Program-made: the position numbers and the translations under genes
Part shown: piece by piece, positions 25,958-33,093 of the stretch
Layout: each line of letters begins with the position of its first letter
Position numbering within the stretch: the first letter of the stretch is position 1
DNA from: Oscillospiraceae bacterium MB24-C1
Lineage (GTDB): Bacteria > Bacillota > Clostridia > Oscillospirales > Ruminococcaceae
Direction: 5' to 3'
DNA: 64,000 nt
Assembly (NCBI GenBank): GCA_030913685.1
Contig: CP133187.1
Location: 1,203,501-1,267,500 of the forward strand
Notes under the pieces: generated by a model
What the model was told of the DNA's origin: nothing
What the model saw: only the letters and a program-made list of their open reading frames with translations
The model's database searches: none

Positions 25958-26721
25958 GAACTCAATGGTATCGTAATTTTGGATGTTTACACAGGCGTAG
26001 CGCCCAACGCAGCCAGACTTAGCAGTATTGAGAATCTCCTGCGGCGTGTTTTTGTAGCCATAACGGTTGGCTCAGCGTTTCATCTGCGATTGGTGCGGCG
26101 GGAGAATTCGAGTAGCTCTACCCAGTGATGCTCCACAAAATAAAGGACGTGGGCGATGCAGCGTACCTGCTCCGCCAGAGTTTCGCCTAAGCACCGGCGG
26201 CTGACGTGGATGTGCAGTCCGCAGGTATTGGTATCGTGGCTTTTATAACCCATATCGCGGGCGCAGGCCAGAATGCTTTCCCACGGCATTTGATGATGGT
26301 GGTAATCCATGCTCATCGGATGAGTGACGATCTCCATGCCCTCATTCAAGCTACTGTCCGACTTGATGTAAATGTGCGGAAGCCCGGCGTTTGCAACGTT
26401 TAATATACTCCGAGCGTTGAAGCCGCCTTTGCCTGCATCGTCTATTTCCAACTCGATGCCAAAATATCGGTCACCTTCTCCATAAAAGATGGGTTCGGGC
26501 TTGTATCCATAGGGATGGATGGAAGTGCGGTTCTGATGCGTATCGTAGCAATCATAGCAATAGGGAACGTTCTCATCTTCGTCTAGGTAATAAGCATCCT
26601 CGTTTCGAATCAGCTGACCGCAGTTCTCGCAGAAACAGTAATAATCGTCGGCGCAAACCGAACAAAGCATAAATACGATGTATACCAGCCGGGCCAGATT
26701 ATACAAATAAACATAGATCAT
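25958..26721 (-). pseudogene. Amidoligase-family protein, decayed
   Basis: The first frame (26721-26080) has a cysteine-rich zinc-binding start (CENCGQLIRNEDAYY, CYDCYD), then FGIELEIDD, SDSSLNEGMEIVTHPMS and CGLHIHVSRRCLGE, which match the amidoligase fold of phage and plasmid islands. It stops at TGA after SRRTNRR. The continuation is in another frame: ANRYGYKNTPQEIL to GRYACVNIQNYDTIEFRM, with an additional TGA where Trp is expected. So there is one frameshift and one nonsense change. It then runs straight into the amidotransferase remnant, suggesting a deletion fused the two. The start is uncertain. Confidence 0.72.
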
Positions 26722-26733
26722 ATAACCGATATA

Positions 26734-27030
26734 ATGGGGAGCTTTGTTTCATCCTTTCCGGGTATATTTTATTATCAATACAGCGGCAGCGTTCAAAATC
26801 TCATGAGAATAAAAACAGACCAATTTCAAAAGGAGATCAACAAGGAGGTGCGATCTGCTTTTGGCGGGCTGCATAAAAGATTGACGGACGAAGAATATAA
26901 AAATTTCTATGAAAATAAATATTACAAAATTATGAATACGTTTGATCAATTTTATAGCTGCCACAGAACAGACCTTAATTATTTGCGTGAAATAGAGAAA
27001 AAACTCACTGTGAACAGTCCGGCTTCCTAG
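26734..27030 (+). CDS. Small hypothetical protein of the element
   Basis: A frame of 98 residues, mostly charged and helical from residue 24 on (MRIKTDQFQKEINKEVRSA, then EEYKNFYENKYYKIMNTFDQF). No family is recognised. The ATG at 26734 overlaps a TATAAT-like sequence, so translation may begin at the ATG at 26803, but neither has a clear ribosome site. A terminator follows, which supports it being a transcribed unit. Confidence 0.45.
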   Translation: MGSFVSSFPGIFYYQYSGSVQNLMRIKTDQFQKEINKEVRSAFGGLHKRLTDEEYKNFYENKYYKIMNTFDQFYSCHRTDLNYLREIEKKLTVNSPAS

Positions 27031-27045
27031 CACCCCGATTCTAGA

Positions 27046-27087
27046 ATGGCTTTATCAAGCTTTAAATGGCTTGATAAAGCCATTTTA
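27046..27087 (+). terminator. Terminator after the 26734-27030 gene
   Basis: Arms ATGGCTTTATCAAGC and GCTTGATAAAGCCAT form a 15-bp stem with an 8-base loop, followed by TTTATC. It separates the small gene from the helicase unit. Confidence 0.75.
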
Positions 27088-27156
27088 TCATCTTGTGCTT
27101 TTTAATGCCTGATATGATAAGCTCGCATTAAATAAAAACGAAAGGAGCCCAATTTA

Positions 27157-27639
27157 ATGAAAAATAAAAGCCTTAACCGAAAAAATCTTGAGCGAGAAGG
27201 CTGGACCTATGTTGTTTTTGAAGGAGAGTCCGGAGGAGAATCGGCCGATTGCCCCACCGAGAACCATGGGATAGCTATTTCAGGCGAGCAAAATGCCTCC
27301 TCCGCTTTTCCTATTAAAAATGCTGCTACTTTGAATAATGTAGCACAAGTTAGCAAAGATGGGGTTATGATGGCTAACCGTGATAAGAAGTATCTGTACG
27401 AGATCACCACAGAAAATGATTTTTTGGCGCGCAACAAAAGCATTGATGCCGCTGACACCGAGATTCTGCCGTACGAAATCAATCACGATGATGGTCAGTT
27501 CACAGCACAGCCTTGTGAAAAGGAGTATCTCTACGTTGTTTCGACCGATGAAGCTATGGCAGATTTTATGCAAAATACTCGCGATGGCGATGGGGAGCGG
27601 CAATGGCTGCCGGATGAAGATAAACCATGTCGGTCATAA
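27157..27639 (+). CDS. Hypothetical acidic protein upstream of the helicase
   Basis: A 160-residue protein with AAAGGAG before its ATG. It is acidic and low in hydrophobic clusters. Two similar segments, KKYLYEITTENDFLARN and KEYLYVVSTDEAMADFM, each followed by an acidic stretch, suggest an internal repeat of about 60 residues. It overlaps the helicase start and is probably co-transcribed with it. Function is unknown. Confidence 0.65.
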   Translation: MKNKSLNRKNLEREGWTYVVFEGESGGESADCPTENHGIAISGEQNASSAFPIKNAATLNNVAQVSKDGVMMANRDKKYLYEITTENDFLARNKSIDAADTEILPYEINHDDGQFTAQPCEKEYLYVVSTDEAMADFMQNTRDGDGERQWLPDEDKPCRS

Positions 27640-29116
27640 CGATTCTCAACAGACAACGTTAATCTGCGACATTTTTCCAGAACTGACACCGGATAATTAC
27701 GATAGAGCTGGCAGCGGCGCAGGTGGCACTTGTCGATCGAATCCATTTTATAGCAAGCCGAAGCTACCACTAAAAACAACCGATGACAAGCTTTCTCCCT
27801 TTGCGCTTGCAAAGCTTTTGCAGCAGGAAATGCCATTCGCTACTATGAACGGGCAGCTATGCTTGTATCGTGCGCCCGCTTTTCGTCTCTATGACGAACG
27901 TCGACTCTTGACTGAATGCCGACGACACTTGGGGGATGATATCTTCGGAAGCTACGGATGGCGTAGTATTGCCGACGCTTTTAAAATTCTACCTTCAGAT
28001 CCCAAGCTTCTGGATCTTTCGGGGTATACCGGTCGAAAGAGGCCGTTGTTTGTATTCCGAAATGGCGTGGTCACGAAGCGGCCTAAAGAGCTTCGCCCTG
28101 CTACGCAACAGGATGTCGTATTCGCTTTCTGCGATTGCGATTATCATCACGAACGGCGAAAGGAGCAACAAGGCGTTATGGATGGTTATCTTAATTTCCT
28201 TGCTAATGGTGATCAAGAGCTCGTCGAGTTGATTTGGGCCGTAATAGGTGCCGTCATCAGCCAAGATACGACCTTCAAGAAGGCATTTTTCTTCTTTGGT
28301 CTGACCCAAACGGGAAAAAGCGTACTCGGCAAACTGCTGAGTATGCTTATAGGAGAGGATTATCTTACCTCAATTCCCCTTTCGCGTTTTGGACAAACCT
28401 TTCAGCTGAGCGAAATGCAAGGCAAGCTGGCAAACATCATGATGGATGATTCTTCGAATCGCCTTCAGGATACCAGTATTTTTAAATCGCTTACCAGCGC
28501 AGGACTTGACAGCATCAACGCCTCTGTTAAGTATGGCCGTGATGTGCGCTTGCGGGCGGATACGATTAAACTTATTTTTGGTTTTAATACGTTGCCCGAA
28601 TTGAGTACGAGAGAGGATTTAGAACCTTTTTTTGAGCGGGTAATCATTATCCCCTGCATAAATCAGGTGCCTAAAGAAAAACGGGACGAGCATCTGATTG
28701 ACAAGCTCTTGGCGGAAAAAGATTACATCCTGTTTCGTGCAATGAAGACTTTTCTTGGGGTAAAAGAAAACAACAATGTATTTCCTCACTCTTCAGCCAG
28801 TGAGTCTGCCTTGCAAGAATACAAGAGCAAATATTTTTGCAGTGCGGCCAGAATGATGAGTGTTGACCAGTGTGTCAGAGATTTCGTCAAGCAGCGTTGC
28901 GTATTGGATCCTGCCATGCGCATCCACGGAGCGAGCCTCTATGAAGCCTACCGCAACTTTGCGTATGAATGCGATTATCCGTTTTTCAACCCAGAGACGA
29001 TTTCGATATGTATCAGATCGCTTTTTCAGTTGGAAAAGAGCAAATTCCGGCTTAACGGATCTCCGCTACATGGCCTTATTGGTATAGGCCTTGTTGAACG
29101 CCCGAGCGACAATTAG
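27614..29116 (+). CDS. Phage/plasmid D5-type (SF3) helicase
   Basis: A protein of about 500 residues from the ATG at 27614. The start is uncertain because the frame is open to 27380 over the preceding gene. A D5-like N-terminal region (DVVFAFCDCDYHHE, VMDGYLNFLANGDQELVELIWAVIG) precedes the helicase core: Walker A FFFGLTQTGKSVLGKLL, Walker B LANIMMDDSSN and the motif C asparagine in LIFGFNTLPEL. Such proteins start replication of phages, satellites and plasmids. No primase domain is present in this chain. It suggests that the excised circle can replicate. Confidence 0.85.
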   Translation: MKINHVGHNDSQQTTLICDIFPELTPDNYDRAGSGAGGTCRSNPFYSKPKLPLKTTDDKLSPFALAKLLQQEMPFATMNGQLCLYRAPAFRLYDERRLLTECRRHLGDDIFGSYGWRSIADAFKILPSDPKLLDLSGYTGRKRPLFVFRNGVVTKRPKELRPATQQDVVFAFCDCDYHHERRKEQQGVMDGYLNFLANGDQELVELIWAVIGAVISQDTTFKKAFFFFGLTQTGKSVLGKLLSMLIGEDYLTSIPLSRFGQTFQLSEMQGKLANIMMDDSSNRLQDTSIFKSLTSAGLDSINASVKYGRDVRLRADTIKLIFGFNTLPELSTREDLEPFFERVIIIPCINQVPKEKRDEHLIDKLLAEKDYILFRAMKTFLGVKENNNVFPHSSASESALQEYKSKYFCSAARMMSVDQCVRDFVKQRCVLDPAMRIHGASLYEAYRNFAYECDYPFFNPETISICIRSLFQLEKSKFRLNGSPLHGLIGIGLVERPSDN

Positions 29117-29249
29117 ACACAACTTAAATGATAAATATATATTATTCCTTTGAAAGCCTTAAGGACTATATTCAATCATTTTATATCCGTCCGTATATTT
29201 ATCAAAATCAGAAAAATACTATCTATAGAGTTTTTGGAAGGAGGGCAGT

Positions 29250-29516
29250 ATGCCTTTGGAAATAACAATAAACAAGCAGGCTAAAATCGTTCAGGTATGG
29301 CTGAACAACGCAGAGCAGCAGGATGCTGCCCTGCGCGAAAGCCTGAAGCCGCTTTACAATCAATACAGAACGCAAAAGTATCTGGTTGCCGTGATGACAT
29401 CCGGCAACCGCAATCTGGGCAACGCCACCAGTGACCTGCTATGCCACAACCGAAAGCACCTTGCTCGGCTGGAAATCGAGCGGGACAAGCAGTCTGACAA
29501 TGCCATTGCGGTATAA
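29250..29516 (+). CDS. Small conserved hypothetical protein upstream of the recombinase
   Basis: An 88-residue protein with AAGGAGGG before the ATG. The sequence is basic and helical (KPLYNQYRTQKYLVAVMTSG, NRKHLARLEIERDKQ). Small proteins of this kind often precede serine recombinases in clostridial elements, from memory. It could assist excision, but nothing in the sequence proves that. It has its own terminator and is separate from the recombinase promoter. Confidence 0.7.
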   Translation: MPLEITINKQAKIVQVWLNNAEQQDAALRESLKPLYNQYRTQKYLVAVMTSGNRNLGNATSDLLCHNRKHLARLEIERDKQSDNAIAV

Positions 29517-29519
29517 AAA

Positions 29520-29567
29520 ACAAAGGCTTGGACAACGATTTTATGTATTGTCCAAGCCTTTGTTTTT
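29520..29567 (+). terminator. Terminator before the recombinase
   Basis: Arms ACAAAGGCTTGGACAA and TTGTCCAAGCCTTTGT make a perfect 16-bp stem, followed by TTTT. It isolates the recombinase from upstream transcription. Confidence 0.85.
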
Positions 29568-29597
29568 ATCCTACTGCGCTCATTTTTTTACAGACAT

Positions 29598-29626
29598 TTG
29601 CTATTGGATTGCGCTTATGATACAAT
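29598..29626 (+). promoter_or_regulatory. Sigma-A promoter of the recombinase
   Basis: TTGCTA (29598-29603), a 17-bp spacer and TACAAT (29621-29626) with a TG extension one base upstream of the -10. The start codon is 35 bp downstream. This housekeeping-type promoter implies the recombinase is not restricted to sporulation at this level. Confidence 0.7.
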
Positions 29627-29660
29627 GTCGTTATATGATAAGAATAATAAGGTGATTGTA

Positions 29661-31862
29661 TTGATAGAACGTTTTGACATAGCAGGCTACTGCCGAATCT
29701 CTGTCGATGAGGAACTTGACCGCGACAATACCTCCATTGAAAACCAGAAAGCGATTATCGCGGATTTTGTCAGGCAGCGCTTCCCAAACAGCACCCTGAC
29801 ATTTTACGAAGACCGTGACCGTTCAGGTTACACATTTGAACAGCGCGAGGGTTATCAGTTGATGCGCCGCGAGCTGGTCAGCCACCAGCGGGATATTCTC
29901 ATCGTCAAAGATTTCTCACGTTTCTCGCGTCGTAACAGCCGCGGGCTTGTTGAGCTTGAAGACTTGCGCGACGCAGGTGTGCGCATCATTTCTATCGGCG
30001 ACGGCATTGACTTTCCAAATGACGACGACTGGCTGAAAATCCAGTTCCAGTTTTTAATTAACGAAATGCCGGTCACCGACACTAGCAAAAAGGTGCGTTC
30101 AGTAGTTCGCCGCAGACAGGCGGATGGCAAGTGGATTTGCGCCGCGCCATACGGCTATATTATAGACAAGACGCAGAATTTTTCTATAGTCCCAGAAGAA
30201 GCTGCCATTATACAACAAATATTCGAGCTTTACAATCAAGGTTGGGGTTATCGCAAAATCGCCAATCACCTGACCGAGTTGGGCATCCCTACCCCTCGCA
30301 TGTCCGAAAAAAATCGTAAAGAAGCTGTTGGCGAAGAATGCCGCCGTGAAGTCAAAAGCGCGTGGAGCATCATCACGATACAGGGCATCTTGGATAACGA
30401 CTTCTACATCGGTACGCTGCGCCAGGGTAAATTCACCCGCAAAAAGATCAACGGCTCGGACTTAAAGCGCGATCGCGACGAACACGTCGTATTTGAAAAC
30501 CACCATGAGCCGATTGTTGACTACCGCACATTCGCCACGACGCAGGAGCTTCGCAAAAAACGCACCACCTCTAATTACCGTGGCGTGAAGATCAACGACA
30601 ACATCTATTCAGGCTTTCTGGTCTGCGGCGACTGCGGCTCGCCGATGTTTGCCATGAGCCGATCCGACCTGCGTGATGCCTATCGCTGCGGGGCCTATCA
30701 CCGCCGGGGGCTTTCCGCCTGCACAAGCCACCACATCCGCGTGGATATGCTAGATGAGGTCATACGCGGTTATATTCGCAAGGTTAAAGAAAACTCCGCC
30801 GATATGATAGAGCGCCTAAACGCCGATATCGAAAAAGAGGCCGCCGATATTTCCGAAAGCGAGCAGTCGGCCGAAAATCTCGAAAAGGTACTCGCAGAAC
30901 TTCAAGAGGAACTGAAAGCCACCAAGCGTCAGCGCATCCGCGACATTATGAAGCACCCCGAGCGAGAAACACTCCTCGAAGAAACCTACGACGAGATGGA
31001 AAACGATTTGATGCAGCGCATCGCGGGGCTGCAAAGCCAGATTACGCTGACCGTGGATCGGCGCAATACCATCATCCGCGTCAACCGAATCGCCAAAACG
31101 GCCATCGACGTGTTTGAGGATATCTTAAACAAGCCTGCACTCGAGCGCACCGACTTAGAGCTAATTATCGAAAAGATTCTCGTGTATGAAGATCATATTG
31201 AGGTCTTGCTAAAAGCGGATATTGATTCTATTATAAAAAGCGGTATGCCACAGGAACTGCTTACAACAGCGTGCGAAAATAAAACGCCTGTCACAGTGGG
31301 GGCCACCGGAAATTTTAATCAAGGCATCATGGATAGCTTAAAGACCCAGGTAGTCCAAGTAAGCGCAAAGCGAAAGGACAAGGTCTATGATGTCAATGTT
31401 ATCAGTGACGGCGATCCGCTGGAAATTTACACTGATAACGACGGAGAAGTCATTTTTAAAAAGTATTCGCCCATCGGCGAACTAGGGGCTTTTGCCGCCC
31501 AATATGCCGAAGTGCTTCAAAAAGCCGGAGGATACCCCGTTGTGGTCTGTGACCGTGACCATGTAATTGCTGTTGCTGGGCTGCCGAAGAAAGAACTTTT
31601 AGAGCGGCGTGTTTCCCCCTCACTCGAAGAGCTGATGGAATCCCGCCGAACGCATGCCGTTTCCGGCAGTGAGACAAAAAACTTTCAGCCGGTTGAAGGT
31701 ATTGACCGCTATGCGCTGGTTGCGGCGCCCATAGTCACTTCGGGCGATGTATGCGGCGCAATTATGTTTATGCTTGGTGATGAGGGCGGCACCGCCACCG
31801 ATGCCGAAATCAAGCTGATTAATGTCGCTGCCGGCTTCCTTGGTAAGCAGATGGAGGAATAG
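29661..31862 (+). CDS. Large serine recombinase, in-frame fused to the SpoVT C-terminal domain across attR
   Basis: From the TTG at 29661 (AAGGTGA site, spacing 5) the frame encodes 733 residues. Domains: resolvase catalytic domain with Ser14 in GYCRIS and arginines in DFSRFSRRNSRG; recombinase domain with GYIIDKTQNFSIVPEEAAII and RKIANHLTELGIPTPR; zinc ribbon LVCGDCGSPMFAMS with CGAYHRRGLSAC; and a long coiled coil from about residue 390 to 460. The recombinase-derived part ends at the crossover (31414, residue 584). The remaining 149 residues are SpoVT, including its sensor domain and stop codon. In the circular form the frame would instead continue into bases 12019-12097, giving 610 residues. 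It should both integrate and, with a helper, excise the element. Confidence 0.9.
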   Translation: MIERFDIAGYCRISVDEELDRDNTSIENQKAIIADFVRQRFPNSTLTFYEDRDRSGYTFEQREGYQLMRRELVSHQRDILIVKDFSRFSRRNSRGLVELEDLRDAGVRIISIGDGIDFPNDDDWLKIQFQFLINEMPVTDTSKKVRSVVRRRQADGKWICAAPYGYIIDKTQNFSIVPEEAAIIQQIFELYNQGWGYRKIANHLTELGIPTPRMSEKNRKEAVGEECRREVKSAWSIITIQGILDNDFYIGTLRQGKFTRKKINGSDLKRDRDEHVVFENHHEPIVDYRTFATTQELRKKRTTSNYRGVKINDNIYSGFLVCGDCGSPMFAMSRSDLRDAYRCGAYHRRGLSACTSHHIRVDMLDEVIRGYIRKVKENSADMIERLNADIEKEAADISESEQSAENLEKVLAELQEELKATKRQRIRDIMKHPERETLLEETYDEMENDLMQRIAGLQSQITLTVDRRNTIIRVNRIAKTAIDVFEDILNKPALERTDLELIIEKILVYEDHIEVLLKADIDSIIKSGMPQELLTTACENKTPVTVGATGNFNQGIMDSLKTQVVQVSAKRKDKVYDVNVISDGDPLEIYTDNDGEVIFKKYSPIGELGAFAAQYAEVLQKAGGYPVVVCDRDHVIAVAGLPKKELLERRVSPSLEELMESRRTHAVSGSETKNFQPVEGIDRYALVAAPIVTSGDVCGAIMFMLGDEGGTATDAEIKLINVAAGFLGKQMEE
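31391..31434. repeat. attR of the spoVT element (right junction)
   Basis: Element arm 31391-31412 begins TGTCAATG; the core GA is 31413-31414; spoVT resumes at 31415 (TCCGCTGG). The shared GGCGA and the 17/22 inverted match with the arm at 12019-12040 define it. The site lies inside the recombinase reading frame. Confidence 0.8.
31415..31862 (+). pseudogene. spoVT: spoVT, 3' fragment (sensor domain), read as the recombinase C-terminus
   Basis: The residues from GDPLEIYTDNDGEVIFKKYS through PIGELGAFAAQYAE to the C-terminal INVAAGFLGKQMEE follow SpoVT from residue 32 to its end, including the C-terminal GAF-like domain. There is no start codon or ribosome site of its own at the junction, so in this configuration it is expressed only as part of the recombinase chain. 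Combined with the fragment at 11924 it gives a complete gene. Confidence 0.92.
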
Positions 31863-31871
31863 TTGAATCTC

Positions 31872-31915
31872 AAAACAGCGCCTGCAAGGCAAGATATGCC
31901 TGCAAGCGCTGTTTC
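31872..31915. terminator. Bidirectional terminator between spoVT 3' end and cbiC
   Basis: Outer arms AAACAGCGC and GCGCTGTTT with a further inner pairing (GGCA/TGCC) form a long hairpin between convergent transcripts (stops at 31862 and 31919). T-rich sequence follows on both strands. Confidence 0.75.
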
Positions 31916-31918
31916 TCT

Positions 31919-32566
31919 TTATTCTAATTTTTTCACGCGTCTAACCGCCTCATATAGCAACGCATTACAAACAGCTGCCGCCACTGTGCTACCGCCACGG
32001 CGACCACGGGCAACGATACATGGTATATCGCCCGCCTCAATCACCTGTTTGCTCTCGATGACGTTAACAAAACCCACCGGCGCAGCAATAATCAAATCGG
32101 GAGCAGAAACGCCCTCAGCTATCATTTCGTGCAGCCTAAGCAGCGCCGTCGGCGCATTGCCAACCGCAACAATAAGCGGGCGGGGCAGCTCGCCTGTTTT
32201 CTCCATACTGACTGCCGCACGTGTAATGCCCCGCTCCTTAGCCTGTTGCGCCACCTGTTCGTCCGCCATAAAGCAGTGCACATCGCCGCCCAGCTTGGCA
32301 AGAGCAGTTTTATTCACACCAGCTTTGGCCATATTGGTATCAGTTAGGATATGCGCCCCCCTCATCAGCAATGTTATCGCCTGTTCAGCAGCATTTTGTG
32401 AAAAATAAAGTGTTTTGGTATATTCAAAATCGGCGGTGGTGTGTATCACCCTTTTTAGCACCAAAAGTTCCACGGATGAAAAATCGGTTTCGCCCAACTC
32501 TTGGGTGATGATCTCGAAACTTCGCCGCTCGATCTCAGCGGGCGGCAGCGCTCTCCAGCCGGTCAA
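31919..32566 (-). CDS. cbiC: Cobalt-precorrin-8 methylmutase
   Basis: A 215-residue protein of CbiC/CobH length. The catalytic histidine is in LKRVIHTTADFEY; AAPVGFVNVIESK and ARGRRGGSTVAAAVCNALL are conserved substrate-binding blocks. It moves the C11 methyl group to C12, giving cobyrinic acid. It is the last gene of the B12 operon and overlaps cobO by four bases. Confidence 0.95.
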   Translation of the reverse strand: MTGWRALPPAEIERRSFEIITQELGETDFSSVELLVLKRVIHTTADFEYTKTLYFSQNAAEQAITLLMRGAHILTDTNMAKAGVNKTALAKLGGDVHCFMADEQVAQQAKERGITRAAVSMEKTGELPRPLIVAVGNAPTALLRLHEMIAEGVSAPDLIIAAPVGFVNVIESKQVIEAGDIPCIVARGRRGGSTVAAAVCNALLYEAVRRVKKLE

Positions 32567-33093
32567 AACTCCACCCCTTCTCTTGCGGGTACGCCTCGAT
32601 CAAACGGATGTTTGCACTTTTTCATCTCGGTGACATAATCAGCCGCCTGTACTAGCCAGCTCACTGCGTGGTGCCCCGTCATAACCAACTCCAGACTGTT
32701 AGATTTTTTCAGTACAACTTTACGCAATGAATCTTCATCCAGCAGGCCGGTTTGTAGCGCGTCGGTGACCTCGTCGAGTATCAACAGGTCACATTTCTGC
32801 GCCTGCACCAACGCCATCGCCTGCGCCAAATTGCGCTCGTGAATCGCCTTGGTTTGTGTACGCTCTTCCTCGGTCATGGCGAAGGTAAAGTGTGCCCCAG
32901 CTTTGCCGCGCAACACCGTCATGCCGTCGTGGCGCGCCAGTGCCACCAACTCTCCGCAGGGGGTATTCTTTAAAAACTGCAACAACACAACCCGTCTACC
33001 GTAACCCAATGCGCGCATAGCCAACCCTAGCGCCGCCGTGGTCTTGCCTTTGCCGTCACCATAATAGAGATGCACCAGCCCTTTGTCCATCAA
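32563..33093 (-). CDS. cobO: Cob(I)yrinic acid a,c-diamide adenosyltransferase
   Basis: A 176-residue CobA/BtuR-type ATP:corrinoid adenosyltransferase. The P-loop is YYGDGKGKTTAALGLAMRALGYG; LILDEVTDAL follows. It attaches the 5'-deoxyadenosyl ligand to cobalt. It overlaps cbiP at its start and cbiC at its end. Confidence 0.95.
   Translation of the reverse strand: MMDKGLVHLYYGDGKGKTTAALGLAMRALGYGRRVVLLQFLKNTPCGELVALARHDGMTVLRGKAGAHFTFAMTEEERTQTKAIHERNLAQAMALVQAQKCDLLILDEVTDALQTGLLDEDSLRKVVLKKSNSLELVMTGHHAVSWLVQAADYVTEMKKCKHPFDRGVPAREGVEF

Larger units (their letters stand above)
12019..31414. mobile_element. 19.4-kb serine-recombinase element inserted in spoVT, carrying a surface-polymer operon
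   Basis: The borders are set by the two halves of spoVT and by the matching attachment arms. Contents from left to right: a terminator, a 12-gene minus-strand polysaccharide/teichoic-acid-type operon (12197-24953), decayed amidoligase and glutamine-amidotransferase genes, two small unknown genes, a D5-type helicase, another small gene, and a large serine recombinase whose 3' end crosses the right border. No conjugation, capsid or tail genes are seen, so it looks like a genomic island or satellite rather than a prophage. It could move by circularisation, with the helicase perhaps replicating the circle. Precise excision would restore spoVT. Confidence 0.85.

Noticed and set aside
29855-30130. 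Minus-strand frame inside the recombinase
   Set aside because: A shadow frame over the catalytic and recombinase domains with no independent support.
31415-31862. A natural SpoVT-like domain belonging to the recombinase family
   Set aside because: The segment follows SpoVT to its last residues, and the missing N-terminal half is present at 11924 with an exact join.
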